DNA from: an uncultured Clostridia bacterium
Lineage (GTDB): Bacteria > Bacillota > Clostridia > Christensenellales > UBA1750
NCBI GenBank assembly: GCA_904393115.1
Contig: CAJFMX010000021.1
Span: 1-42,279 of the forward strand
Direction of reading: 5' to 3'
DNA length: 42,279 nucleotides
Each line of letters starts with the position of its first letter. The stretch's first letter is position 1. The position numbers and the translations under genes were made by a program. Under the pieces are notes generated by a model, which ran no database searches, had not been told where the DNA came from, and was given only the letters and a program-made list of their open reading frames with translations. Shown in pieces: positions 30,826 through 39,236 of the stretch.

Positions 30826-32295
30826 ATGGAGGAAATCTTGTGCAGGAGCGCGCTGGAGCAGGGCGAGGCCCTGCGCCGGGGCGAGATCACCGCGCCGGAG
30901 CTGCTGCGCGCGCACCTAAAGCGCATCCGGGAGGCGGACCCGGAGATCCACGCCTTCACCCTCGTGGACGAGGCGGGCGCCCTGGCGCAGGCCGAGGCCG
31001 CGCAGCGCGCCATCGAGCGCGGGGAGGCGTCGAGCCCCCTGTGCGGCGTGCCGGTGGCGATCAAGGACAACATCTGCGTGCGCGGCATGGAGACGGCGTG
31101 CGGCTCCCGGATGCTGGAGGGCTACCGGCCGCCCTACGACGCGGCGGCGGTGGAGCGCCTGCGCGCGGCGGGCCTGGTGCTGCTGGGCCACACGAACATG
31201 GACGAGTTCGCCATGGGCTCGACCACGGAGACGGCCGCTGGCGGCCCGACGCGCAATCCCTGGGACGCGGCCCGCGCGCCGGGCGGGTCCTCGGGCGGGT
31301 CGGCGGCGGCGGTTTCCGCGCGGATGGCCCCGCTGGCGCTGGGGTCGGACACGGGCGGGTCCATCCGCCAGCCCGCGGCCTTCTGCGGGGTGACGGGGCT
31401 CAAGCCCACCTACGGCGCGGTCTCGCGCTGGGGCCTTGTGGCCTACGCCTCCTCGCTCGACCAGATCGGGCCCATCGCGCGCACGGCGGCGGACTGCGCC
31501 GCAGCCTTTGACCTGCTCTGCGCCCGGGACGCGCGCGACGCCACCAGCCGCGGCGGCACGGGCGGGACGCTCGCGGGCCTGACCGGCTCAGCCGCTGGCC
31601 TGCGCATCGGCATCCCGGACGAATCCTTTGCCGAGGGGCTGGACGAGGGCGTGCGCGCGCGCGTGCTCGGCGCGGCGGAGATCTTTCAGGGCCTGGGCGC
31701 GCAGGTGGAGCGCTTCTCGCTGCCGGTCGCGCCGTACGCGGTGCCGGCCTATTACATCCTGGCCTGCGCCGAGGCCTCCAGCAACCTCTCCCGCTACGAC
31801 GGCGTCAAGTACGGCCACCGGGCCGAGGGGCCGGAGGACATCGTTGCCCTCATGCGCCAGAGCCGGATGGAGGGCTTTGGGCCGGAGGCGCGGCGGCGGA
31901 TTCTGCTGGGCACGTTCGTGCTCTCGCAGGGGTATTACGAGGCGTACTATTTGAAGGCCCTGCGCGTGCGCAGCCGCATCCGGCAGGAGCTGGAGCGCGC
32001 ATTGACGCGCTTTGACCTGATCCTGCTGCCCGCCGCGCCCAGCGTCGCGCCGCGCCTGGGGGAGTCGCTCTCCGATCCCCTGCAGATGTACCTGAGCGAC
32101 GTCTACACCGTCACGGCGAACCTGGCGGGCCTGCCGTGCGCGTCCTTCCCCTGCGGGGAGGAAGAACAGACCGGCCTGCCCGTGGGCGCGCAGCTCCTGG
32201 CGCGCAGGGACGAGGAAGGCCTGCTGCTGCGGGCGGTGGACGCCTTCCAGCGGCACACGGACTACCACCTGCACAGAGGAGGGATGGCGCGATGA
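30826..32295 (+). CDS. gatA: Asp/Glu-tRNA amidotransferase subunit GatA
   Basis: GatA releases ammonia from glutamine for transfer to Asp-tRNA(Asn) or Glu-tRNA(Gln). The 489-residue protein is of the amidase-signature family: catalytic Lys in VAIKDNICV, then GGSSGGSAAAVSA with the cis-Ser and nucleophile Ser within TGGSIRQPAAFCG, and DQIGPIARTAADCA. Length is normal. The chosen ATG (30826) gives MEEILCRSALEQ; an ATG at 30805 that overlaps the gatC stop is an alternative. It ends by overlapping gatB as ATGA. Confidence 0.95.
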   Translation: MEEILCRSALEQGEALRRGEITAPELLRAHLKRIREADPEIHAFTLVDEAGALAQAEAAQRAIERGEASSPLCGVPVAIKDNICVRGMETACGSRMLEGYRPPYDAAAVERLRAAGLVLLGHTNMDEFAMGSTTETAAGGPTRNPWDAARAPGGSSGGSAAAVSARMAPLALGSDTGGSIRQPAAFCGVTGLKPTYGAVSRWGLVAYASSLDQIGPIARTAADCAAAFDLLCARDARDATSRGGTGGTLAGLTGSAAGLRIGIPDESFAEGLDEGVRARVLGAAEIFQGLGAQVERFSLPVAPYAVPAYYILACAEASSNLSRYDGVKYGHRAEGPEDIVALMRQSRMEGFGPEARRRILLGTFVLSQGYYEAYYLKALRVRSRIRQELERALTRFDLILLPAAPSVAPRLGESLSDPLQMYLSDVYTVTANLAGLPCASFPCGEEEQTGLPVGAQLLARRDEEGLLLRAVDAFQRHTDYHLHRGGMAR

Positions 32296-33716
32296 ACTAC
32301 GAAATCGTCTGCGGACTCGAGGTCCACGTCGAGATGAACACCAAGAGCAAGATCTTCTGCGCCTGCTCCACGGCGTTTGGCGGCGAGCCGAACACGCACG
32401 TCTGCCCGGTCTGCTCCGGCCAGCCGGGGGCGCTGCCCACGCTCAACCGCGCCGCGGTGGAGAAGGCCGCGCGCACGGGCCTTGCGCTGGGCTGCGACAT
32501 CGCGCCCGTGACGCGCTTTGACCGCAAGAACTACTTTTATCCGGACCTGCCCAAGGCCTACCAGATCTCCCAGCTCTACGCGCCGATCTGCCGGGGCGGG
32601 GGCCTCGCGCTGGAGAGCGGGCGCTTCATCCGCCTGCACGAGATCCACATGGAGGAGGACGCGGGCAAGCTCGTCCACGACCCCTTCACCGAGACGACGC
32701 TGTGCGACTACAACCGCTGCGGCGTGCCGCTGATGGAGATCGTGACCGAGCCGGACTTCCGCTCGGGTGAGGAGGCTGCGGACTTCCTGGAGCGGCTGCG
32801 CACGCTGCTGGACTTCCTGGGCGTTTCGGACTGCAAGATGCAGGAGGGGTCCATCCGCGCGGACGTCAACGTCTCCGTGCGGCCCGTGGGCAGCGAGGCG
32901 CTCGGCGTGCGCACGGAGATGAAGAACCTCAACTCCATCAAGGCCGTGGCCCGCGCCGTGCGCGCCGAGGCCGAGCGGCAGATCGAGCTGCTGCGCGAGG
33001 GACGCGCCGTCCGCCAGGAGACCCGCCGCTGGGACGACAACAAGGGCGCCTCCTTCGCCATGCGCTCCAAGGAAAACGCGCAGGACTACCGCTACTTCCC
33101 GGAGCCGGACCTGCCGCCCGTGGTGCTGGACGAGGCCTTCCTTTCGCAGGTGCGCCGCAGCATGCCGGAGCTCCCGGAGCAGAAGCGCGCGCGGTACCTG
33201 GCGGAATACGGGCTGACGGAGCGAGACGCGGCGATCCTGCTGCGCTCGGCGCGGCTGTGCCGGCTGCTCGAAGGGCTGATCGGCCGCGGCATCCCGGCCA
33301 GGGAGGCCGCCAACTGGACGCTGGGCGAGGTGCTGCGCCTGCTCGGGGAGGACGGGCTGGAGCCCGCGGACCTGGAGATCGACGAGGAGAAGCTCGCCCG
33401 CGCCCTGCGCCTGCTTGCGGCGGGGCGCATCGGCCGGCCGGCGGCGCGGCGCGCGGTGGAGGCCGTCTACCGCGAGGGCGCGGACCCGGAGCTCTTCTGC
33501 CGGGAGCACGGCCTCTTCCTGGAGAAGGTGGGCGAGGGCGACCTCTCCGCCGCCGTGGCCAAGGTCCTTGCCGAAAACGCGGACGCGGTGGAGAAGTACC
33601 GCGCCGGCAGCGACAAGGTCTTCGGCTTCCTCGTCGGGCGCTGCATGGCGGCCCTGCGCGGCAAGGCCGATCCCGCCAGCGTCAACCGCGCCCTGCGCGA
33701 GGCGCTCAAGCGCTAG
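32292..33716 (+). CDS. gatB: Asp/Glu-tRNA amidotransferase subunit GatB
   Basis: GatB phosphorylates the mischarged aminoacyl-tRNA and binds its acceptor arm. The 474-residue protein opens with YEIVCGLEVHVEMNTKSKIF, includes CPVCSGQPGALPTLNR and FDRKNYFYPDLPKAYQISQ, EIHMEEDAGKL and the C-terminal YqeY-like tail domain (about 330-474). Its Cys-rich zinc site (CACS, CPVC) is intact. The ATG at 32292 overlaps the gatA stop as ATGA. It ends 12 nt before the left hairpin of the repeat cassette. Confidence 0.95.
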   Translation: MNYEIVCGLEVHVEMNTKSKIFCACSTAFGGEPNTHVCPVCSGQPGALPTLNRAAVEKAARTGLALGCDIAPVTRFDRKNYFYPDLPKAYQISQLYAPICRGGGLALESGRFIRLHEIHMEEDAGKLVHDPFTETTLCDYNRCGVPLMEIVTEPDFRSGEEAADFLERLRTLLDFLGVSDCKMQEGSIRADVNVSVRPVGSEALGVRTEMKNLNSIKAVARAVRAEAERQIELLREGRAVRQETRRWDDNKGASFAMRSKENAQDYRYFPEPDLPPVVLDEAFLSQVRRSMPELPEQKRARYLAEYGLTERDAAILLRSARLCRLLEGLIGRGIPAREAANWTLGEVLRLLGEDGLEPADLEIDEEKLARALRLLAAGRIGRPAARRAVEAVYREGADPELFCREHGLFLEKVGEGDLSAAVAKVLAENADAVEKYRAGSDKVFGFLVGRCMAALRGKADPASVNRALREALKR

Positions 33717-33728
33717 GACACGCTCCAC

Positions 33729-33775
33729 AAAAAGACGCGCCCGGCCCTCCGGAGAATTCTCGGAGGGCCGGGCGC
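33729..33775. terminator. Left boundary hairpin of the repeat cassette
   Basis: A 14-bp perfect stem (GCGCCCGGCCCTCC at 33737-33750 and its complement at 33762-33775) encloses GGAGAATTCTC. AAAAA lies at its outer (left) side, so on the minus strand it reads as a hairpin followed by CTTTTTG, a terminator for minus-strand transcripts. It lies 12 nt after the gatB stop and would also form in gatB mRNA, but without a T-run on that strand. Confidence 0.75.
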
Positions 33776-33874
33776 ATTGCAGCTTGTAGAAACCCCTTCC
33801 CGCCGCTTTCGGGGATGAGAAGGGGATTGGGCTCCCTTCCTTTGAAGTCCGCAGCGGCGGCGCGTACGCCTGCG

Positions 33875-34464
33875 AAGGGAGCGAAGCCGAAGGGAGCGAA
33901 GCGCCTGGAGGCCGAGCGTTTGGGCCGCAGGCCCAATAAGCCGGCTTTTCCCCGAGCCGCCGTTGGCGGTTCGGGGCGAAGCCGAAGGGAGCGAAGCTCC
34001 TGGAGGCCGAGCGTTCGGGCCGCAGGCCCAATAAGCCGGCCGCAACCCCGAACCGCCGTTGGCGGTTCGGGGCGCAGCCGAAGAGAGCGAAGCTCCTAAA
34101 GGCCGAGCGTTCGGGCCGCAGGCCCAATAAGCCGGCCGCAACCCCGCACCGGCGTTGGCGGTTCGGGGCGAAACCGAAGGGAGCGAAGCTCCTGGAGGCC
34201 GGGCGTTCGGGCCGCAGGCCCAATAAGCCGGCCGCAACCCCGCACCGCCGTTGGCGGTTCGAGGCGCAGCCGAAGGGAGCGAAGCTCCTGAAGGCCGAGC
34301 GTTTGGGCCGCAGGCCCAATAAGCCGGCCGCAACCCCGTACCGGCGTTGGCGGATCGGGGCGAAGCCGAAGGGAACGAAGCGCCTGGAGGCCGGGCGTTT
34401 GGGCCGCAGGCCCAATAAGCCTGCTTTTCTCCGAGCCACCGTTGGCGACTCGGGGAAAAGCAGA
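33875..34464. repeat. Tandem array of six 96-bp units, each with two hairpins
   Basis: The marker GGGCCGCAGGCCCAATAAG recurs at 33922, 34017, 34113, 34209, 34305 and 34401, so the period is 96 bp (95 once). Each unit holds a small palindrome GGGCC-GCA-GGCCC and a longer hairpin of the form CCGAACCGCC-GTT-GGCGGTTCGG. Units vary in the arms while the loop GTT/GTTGGC core stays. The last unit has extra pairing CTGCTTTTC / GAAAAGCAG outside the hairpin. Because 96 is a multiple of three, long open frames run through on both strands, but no ribosome site or credible start goes with them. No gene is seen in 33717-34535; this array fills it. Confidence 0.88.
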
Positions 34465-34478
34465 GGAGGCGCGCAGAA

Positions 34479-34532
34479 ACGCGCCCGGCCCTTATCGGAG
34501 GATTCTGGAAGGGCCGGGCGCGTTTTCTTTTT
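34479..34532 (+). terminator. Right boundary hairpin of the repeat cassette
   Basis: A 15-bp perfect stem (ACGCGCCCGGCCCTT at 34479-34493 and complement at 34509-34523) with a 15-nt loop is followed by TTTTCTTTTTTG. It stops plus-strand transcripts leaving the cassette. Its arm core GCGCCCGGCCCT equals that of the left hairpin. The MATE stop lies at 34536, so it may also serve the MATE gene, but on that strand only three T follow. Confidence 0.8.
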
Positions 34533-34535
34533 TGT

Positions 34536-35876
34536 TTAGACACGGCGCGTCATCCAGCGCTGGCCGCCGTGGCGGACGAGGCCCAGGATCGCGCGGTAGT
34601 AGAGGCTGATGGTGTTGGCCAGGTAGATTCCCAGGACGCCCCAGTCCCAGACGAAGCAGAACAGGTACGTCAGCGGCAGGCGGATGAGCCAGACCGCCGT
34701 CAGCGTCACGACCATGACGTAGCGCACGTCCCCGCCCGCGCGCAGCTGCGCGTCGATGGCGTTGATGGAGACGCCCGCAACGTCCATCACCAGCAGAATC
34801 CACATCAGGTTCGCGGCGCTCTCCACCTCCAGCGGGTTCGAGGTGTAAACGCCCGCCAGCGGCACGCGGAAGACCAGGACGATCGCGCTCAGCAGCAGCG
34901 TCGCCCCGATGCCGGAGAGCCAGATCCAGCGGCCGGTCCGCTTGGCGGCGCGGTAGGTCTTCGCGCCCAGCAGCCGGCCCACGGCCGAAAGCCCGACCGT
35001 CGAGCAGATGCCCTGCGGGAGCGTAAGGAACGTGTTGAGCGTGTTCATGACCTGGTAGACGCTGCTCTCGAACGTGCCCAGGGAGATGGACATGGAGTTG
35101 GCCAGCATGTAGCCCACCTGGACGAAGAGGCTCTCCGCGCTCACGGGGAGGCCCAGGCGCAGGATGCGGCGCACGGTCGCCCCGCGCGGGCGGAGCATGT
35201 TCCGCAGGCGCAGCACGAAGAAGCGATGGTCGCGCACCAGCGCGCCCAGCATCAGCCCCGCACCCACCAGCCGGCAGCACACGTAGGACAGGCCTGCGCC
35301 CACCTCCTGCAGCGGGAGCACGTCAATGAATAGGTAGGCAAACGCGATCTGCGACAGGTTCATCAGCAGCGCCACCGCCATGGGCGAGCGGCTGTCGCCC
35401 GTGGAGCGCGCCGCGGAGGAGAGCATGCCGTGCAGCACGTAGGCGGGCAGCGACAGCATCAGCATGTCGTAATACCGCAGCGCCTCGGAGAAGAGCTGGT
35501 CCTCGGCCGTGGGCATGAGCAGGCGCAGCAGGGGCTGCGCGGTGAGCAGGCACAGCGCCGTCATCCCCGCGGAGCACGCCAGCGAGAGGAAGCCGCCCTG
35601 CTCGATCGTGTCCGCGGCGGCCGCGCCCTCCCCCGCGCCGATCTGGCGGGAGACGAGGACCGCCGCGCCCGTCGTCACCATGGAGAAGAGGGAGAAGATC
35701 ACGGCCATGACGGTGTTGGCCATGCCGATGGCGGCCAGCGCGCTGCCGCTGATGGTGCTGATGATGCGCGAAAACACCAGGCCGATGAAGATGGTCAGCG
35801 TGTTTTCCAGCATCACGGGCAGCGTGAAGCGCAGCGTCGGGCTGTGGACCAGGGCGCCGAGGCGGGGGACGGGCAT
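34536..35876 (-). CDS. MATE-family efflux transporter
   Basis: This 446-residue protein with about 12 membrane segments belongs to the MATE (DinF/NorM-like) family of Na+ or H+ driven exporters of drugs and metabolites. Typical family features are the N-terminal TLPVMLENTLTIFIGLVFSRIIST, an SALAAIGMANTV stretch, VLVSRQIGAGE and the related second half (SMSISLGTFESSVYQVMNTLNTF, LLGAKTYRAAKR). Substrate cannot be inferred. The ATG at 35876 follows AAGGAGG. It is transcribed alone, with an extended -10 upstream, toward the repeat cassette. Confidence 0.93.
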   Translation of the reverse strand: MPVPRLGALVHSPTLRFTLPVMLENTLTIFIGLVFSRIISTISGSALAAIGMANTVMAVIFSLFSMVTTGAAVLVSRQIGAGEGAAAADTIEQGGFLSLACSAGMTALCLLTAQPLLRLLMPTAEDQLFSEALRYYDMLMLSLPAYVLHGMLSSAARSTGDSRSPMAVALLMNLSQIAFAYLFIDVLPLQEVGAGLSYVCCRLVGAGLMLGALVRDHRFFVLRLRNMLRPRGATVRRILRLGLPVSAESLFVQVGYMLANSMSISLGTFESSVYQVMNTLNTFLTLPQGICSTVGLSAVGRLLGAKTYRAAKRTGRWIWLSGIGATLLLSAIVLVFRVPLAGVYTSNPLEVESAANLMWILLVMDVAGVSINAIDAQLRAGGDVRYVMVVTLTAVWLIRLPLTYLFCFVWDWGVLGIYLANTISLYYRAILGLVRHGGQRWMTRRV

Positions 35877-35934
35877 CGCGCATTCCTCCTTCCGCAGGGA
35901 CGGGGCGTTTTTGCGGTTTTGTTCTGACGGAACA

Positions 35935-35940
35935 AGTATA
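35935..35940 (-). promoter_or_regulatory. Extended -10 of the MATE gene
   Basis: On the minus strand TATACT preceded by TGG, about 58 nt before the start. No clear -35. Confidence 0.4.
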
Positions 35941-36002
35941 CCATATCGCGCGCCCGTCTGCGCAGAAAATTCGCAGAAAAATTCCGCCCCCCACGTCCCG
36001 GC

Positions 36003-36030
36003 TTGTAAACCCGGCGGGATGTGCTATAAT
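36003..36030 (+). promoter_or_regulatory. Sigma-A promoter of the GH2 gene
   Basis: TTGTAA (36003-36008), 16-nt spacer, extended consensus -10 TGCTATAAT (TATAAT 36025-36030), 42 nt before the ATG. Confidence 0.75.
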
Positions 36031-36072
36031 GGAAGCGCCTGAACACGACGCATACACAGGAGGGATTTGCCT

Positions 36073-38688
36073 ATGAACCCCATCCCAAGACCCGAACATC
36101 CGCGGCCGGACTGGCAGCGGAAGGACTGGCTCAACCTCAACGGCGAGTGGGAATTCGACTTTTCCGCGGCGGAGGCCTGCCCGGCGCAGCTCGCGCGGCG
36201 CATCCAGGTGCCCTTTTCCTGGGCCGCGCCGCTCTCCGGCGTGGGCGAGGACCGGAAGGGCGCGGCCTGGTACCGGCGCACGGCGCGCTTTTCGGCCCCG
36301 GGCGAGGTCTTCCTCGTCATCGGCGCGGCGGACTACGAGGCGCGCGTCTTTGTCAACGGCCGCTTTGCCGGCGCGCACCGCGGCGGCTACGATGAGATCC
36401 GCCTGAACGTCACCGGCCTTTGGGACAAGGACGGCGAAAACGAGATCGCCGTGCGCGTCGAGGACCTGGACGCGTCGAGCCAGACCCGCGGCAAGCAGGG
36501 CTATGGCGAGATCCGCGGCATCTGGCAGACGGTGTACCTCGAGGCCGCGCCAAAGACGCGCCTGGAGCGCGCCAAGATCGAGACGAAGATGGACGGCCGC
36601 GTCCGCGTCCTGGCGACCGTGCGCGCGCAGGGCGGGCCCGCGACGCTGACCGCCGCCTTTGACGGCCGGGAGTTTTCCAAGGCGCTCGACCTGCCCGCGG
36701 GGGAGGCGAGCGTGGAGCTGGACTTTGTCCTGGAGAATCCGCGCCTCTGGTCGCCGGACGAGCCGAACCTCTACGAGGGCGAGCTGCGCCTGGGCGAGGA
36801 CTGCGTCTCCACCTACTTCGGCGTGCGGGAGATCGAGGCAAAGTGCGCGCCGGGGAAGGACTATCCCTGGATCTACCTCAACGGCCGGCCGATCTACTTA
36901 AACGGCGTGCTCGACCAGTGCTTTAACCCCGAGGGCTTCTTCACCCTGCCCAGCGAGGAGGCGGTCGCCGCCTCCGTGCAGCGGGCCAAGGACATCGGCC
37001 TCAACCTCATGCGCCTGCACATCAAGCCCGAGGAGCCGCGCAAGCTCTACTGGATGGACCGCCTGGGCGTGCTCGCCTTTGCGGACATGGTCTGCTTCCA
37101 CGGCGACCCCACGGAGGAGGCGCGCGCGCAGTTCGAAGCGGAGCTGAGCGCCATGCTCCGCAGGGACTGCAACCACCCCTGCATCGCGGCCTGGATCGTC
37201 TTCAACGAGACGTGGGGCCTGTTCTCCAACCTGCCGGGGGCGGTGCGGCTCTACGAGCCCAAGACGCAGGAGTGGGTGCGCGGGGTCTACCGCCGCGTCA
37301 AGGCCTTTGACCCGACGCGCATCGTGGAGGACAACTCCGCCTGCAACCACGACCACGTGGAGACGGACCTGAACACCTGGCACTTCTACATCAACGGCTA
37401 CATGGCCGTCAAGGAGGAGATCGACACGGCCTGCCGCTCCGCCTACGCGGGCAGCGACTGGAACTGCATCGGCCGCAACCGCCAGCGCCGCGTGCCGCTG
37501 ATGAACTCCGAGTGCGGCATGGTCTGGGGCGTGCAGGACAGCGCGGGCGACAGCGACCTCGGCTGGCAGTACCACTACATGCTCAACGAGTACCGCCTGC
37601 ACGAGAACCTCTGCGGCTTCGTCTTCACCGAGATGAACGACGTGGTCAACGAGTTCAACGGCTATTACCGCATCGACAACAAAAAGAAGGACTTCGGCTA
37701 CGCGATCCTGGGCATGGGCATGGACCTGCGCGACATGCACGCCAAGGACTTCCTCGCCTACGACGCGGCGCCCTGCCGCACCGTCGGCGCGGGGGAGACG
37801 GTCGAAACCCCGGTCTTCTACTCGAACTTCGGCGGGGCCAAGGCGGGCGAGGCGCTGCGCCTGGAGTACTTCCTCCACGGCATGCACGGCTATGCGGAGG
37901 CGGGGCACCTGGACTTCACCTGCCCGGGCGACGGCCTGCTGCCCCTGGGCGCGATCCAGGTCACCATGCCCGAGGGCGCGGACACGGCGGCGCTGACCTT
38001 CCGCCTGTGCAAGGACGGCAAGGTGCTCAGCCGCAACTTCTGCTGCTTTGACGTGCGCGGCCCGCGCCTGGGCGTTGCCTGCGTCCGGCCGAAGGACTAC
38101 GCCCAGTGCGAGTTCTCCAACCACTGGACCGCGCTCTCCGGCCACAAGCTCGCCTGCGCGGGCGCGGGGCGCCTCGTCTACGAGATCCCGGCGCTCTCCT
38201 TTGCCGCGTTCGACGCCGCGGAGATCTGCCTGGAGGCCTCGGCCAAGATCGAGCTGGGCAAGGACCGCAAGGACGTCCAGATCGCCGCGGGGAACGTGGA
38301 CTGCGTCGTGGGCAACCGCACGGACCCGGGCATGAACCACAACTCCTACTTCATGACGGACGAAACGCCCTTCCCCTCGCAGATCCGCGTGCTCGTCGAG
38401 GGCGAGGAGGCCCTGGCCCAGGCCCTGCCGGACGACCCGGCGGACGCCAACGGCGTGCTCTCCTGGCACTACCAGCGCCGGCAGCGCTATCTGGAGGAGG
38501 CCGGCTCCTACGGGTATCTTCTGACCGTGCCCGTGAGCGCGCGCGCGATGGACAGCGCCCGCGCGCGCGGCAGCCTGCGCCTGGAGATCCAGTGCGACGA
38601 GGGCGGCATCGCGCTCTACGGCCGCAACGCCGGGCGGTTCCCGATCGACATCGAGGTCCGGCCCGCGCTGCAGAAAGCGGGGGACTGA
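36073..38688 (+). CDS. Glycoside hydrolase family 2 enzyme (beta-galactosidase/beta-glucuronidase type)
   Basis: This 871-residue enzyme has the GH2 plan: a sugar-binding jelly roll (about 1-180; LNLNGEWEFDF at the N-terminus, IQVPFSW, FVNGRFAGAHRGGY), an immunoglobulin-like domain (about 185-270), and a TIM barrel with the acid/base Glu379 in IVFNETWG and the nucleophile candidate Glu480 in MNSECGM. About 300 C-terminal residues form further beta domains. No signal peptide, so it is probably cytoplasmic. Whether it acts on galactosides, glucuronides, mannosides or others cannot be told from motifs. The ATG at 36073 follows AGGAGGG. The deaminase gene starts directly after its stop, so the two are co-transcribed. 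Confidence 0.9.
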   Translation: MNPIPRPEHPRPDWQRKDWLNLNGEWEFDFSAAEACPAQLARRIQVPFSWAAPLSGVGEDRKGAAWYRRTARFSAPGEVFLVIGAADYEARVFVNGRFAGAHRGGYDEIRLNVTGLWDKDGENEIAVRVEDLDASSQTRGKQGYGEIRGIWQTVYLEAAPKTRLERAKIETKMDGRVRVLATVRAQGGPATLTAAFDGREFSKALDLPAGEASVELDFVLENPRLWSPDEPNLYEGELRLGEDCVSTYFGVREIEAKCAPGKDYPWIYLNGRPIYLNGVLDQCFNPEGFFTLPSEEAVAASVQRAKDIGLNLMRLHIKPEEPRKLYWMDRLGVLAFADMVCFHGDPTEEARAQFEAELSAMLRRDCNHPCIAAWIVFNETWGLFSNLPGAVRLYEPKTQEWVRGVYRRVKAFDPTRIVEDNSACNHDHVETDLNTWHFYINGYMAVKEEIDTACRSAYAGSDWNCIGRNRQRRVPLMNSECGMVWGVQDSAGDSDLGWQYHYMLNEYRLHENLCGFVFTEMNDVVNEFNGYYRIDNKKKDFGYAILGMGMDLRDMHAKDFLAYDAAPCRTVGAGETVETPVFYSNFGGAKAGEALRLEYFLHGMHGYAEAGHLDFTCPGDGLLPLGAIQVTMPEGADTAALTFRLCKDGKVLSRNFCCFDVRGPRLGVACVRPKDYAQCEFSNHWTALSGHKLACAGAGRLVYEIPALSFAAFDAAEICLEASAKIELGKDRKDVQIAAGNVDCVVGNRTDPGMNHNSYFMTDETPFPSQIRVLVEGEEALAQALPDDPADANGVLSWHYQRRQRYLEEAGSYGYLLTVPVSARAMDSARARGSLRLEIQCDEGGIALYGRNAGRFPIDIEVRPALQKAGD

Positions 38689-39159
38689 ATGCAGACGCAG
38701 GAGGAGCGCTTCCTGTCCCTGGCGATCGAGGCGGCGCGGGAGTCCGTCCGCCGCGGGGACGAGCCCTTTGGCGCGGTGCTGGTCAAGGACGGCGCGGTCG
38801 TGGCCACGGGCTGCAACGGCATCTACACCCGCGGCGACCGCACGGCGCACGCCGAGCTCACCCTCGTGCAGGAATACTGCCGGAGCGCCGGCGTGACGGA
38901 CCTGTCCGCCTACACGCTCTATTCGAGCTGCGAGCCGTGCTACATGTGCAGCGGCGCGCTCGTCTGGGCAAAGCTCGGGCGCCTGGTCTACGGCGCGAGT
39001 GATGCGGATCTGGGCGAGATCCTGGGCGGCAAGGGCAGCGCGCCCAGCGCGGAGGTCTTTGCGGTCTCGCCCGCTTCGCCGCGCGTGACCGCGGGCGTCT
39101 GCCGCGAGGAGTGCCTGGCGCTCCTGCGGGACTACTTCCGCGATCACGAGAAGAACTGA
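38689..39159 (+). CDS. Nucleoside deaminase family protein (guanine deaminase type)
   Basis: This 156-residue cytidine-deaminase-fold enzyme has the zinc motifs H-A-E (TAHAELTL) and SCEPCYMCSGAL, with Cys ligands two residues apart. It resembles GuaD-like guanine deaminases and their relatives more than TadA, which is present at the left end. The expected substrate is a free base or nucleoside such as guanine; a role in purine salvage is inference. Its start follows the GH2 stop directly (TGAATG) with no separate ribosome site, so its translation probably depends on GH2. The functional link to GH2 is unclear. Confidence 0.85.
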   Translation: MQTQEERFLSLAIEAARESVRRGDEPFGAVLVKDGAVVATGCNGIYTRGDRTAHAELTLVQEYCRSAGVTDLSAYTLYSSCEPCYMCSGALVWAKLGRLVYGASDADLGEILGGKGSAPSAEVFAVSPASPRVTAGVCREECLALLRDYFRDHEKN

Positions 39160-39167
39160 ACGCATGG

Positions 39168-39202
39168 GCGGGCCCCGGCGCGCGGGACCCGCTCCTTTTT
39201 TT
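39168..39202 (+). terminator. Intrinsic terminator of the GH2-deaminase unit
   Basis: Stem GCGGG.CC...GG.CCCGC with a GC-rich loop, followed by TCCTTTTTTT. Confidence 0.75.
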
Positions 39203-39236
39203 GCCGCGCGCGGATGGATTTCTTTGGAGGGACGGT

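Noticed and set aside
33875..34464. Interpretation of the 96-bp array as CRISPR
   Set aside because: The whole unit repeats; there are no unique spacers and no cas genes nearby.
32262..34543. Long minus-strand frames through the 96-bp array with a 32-residue peptide repeat
   Set aside because: A 96-bp period keeps frames open in every phase. No start with a ribosome site is present, and one frame runs antisense through gatB.
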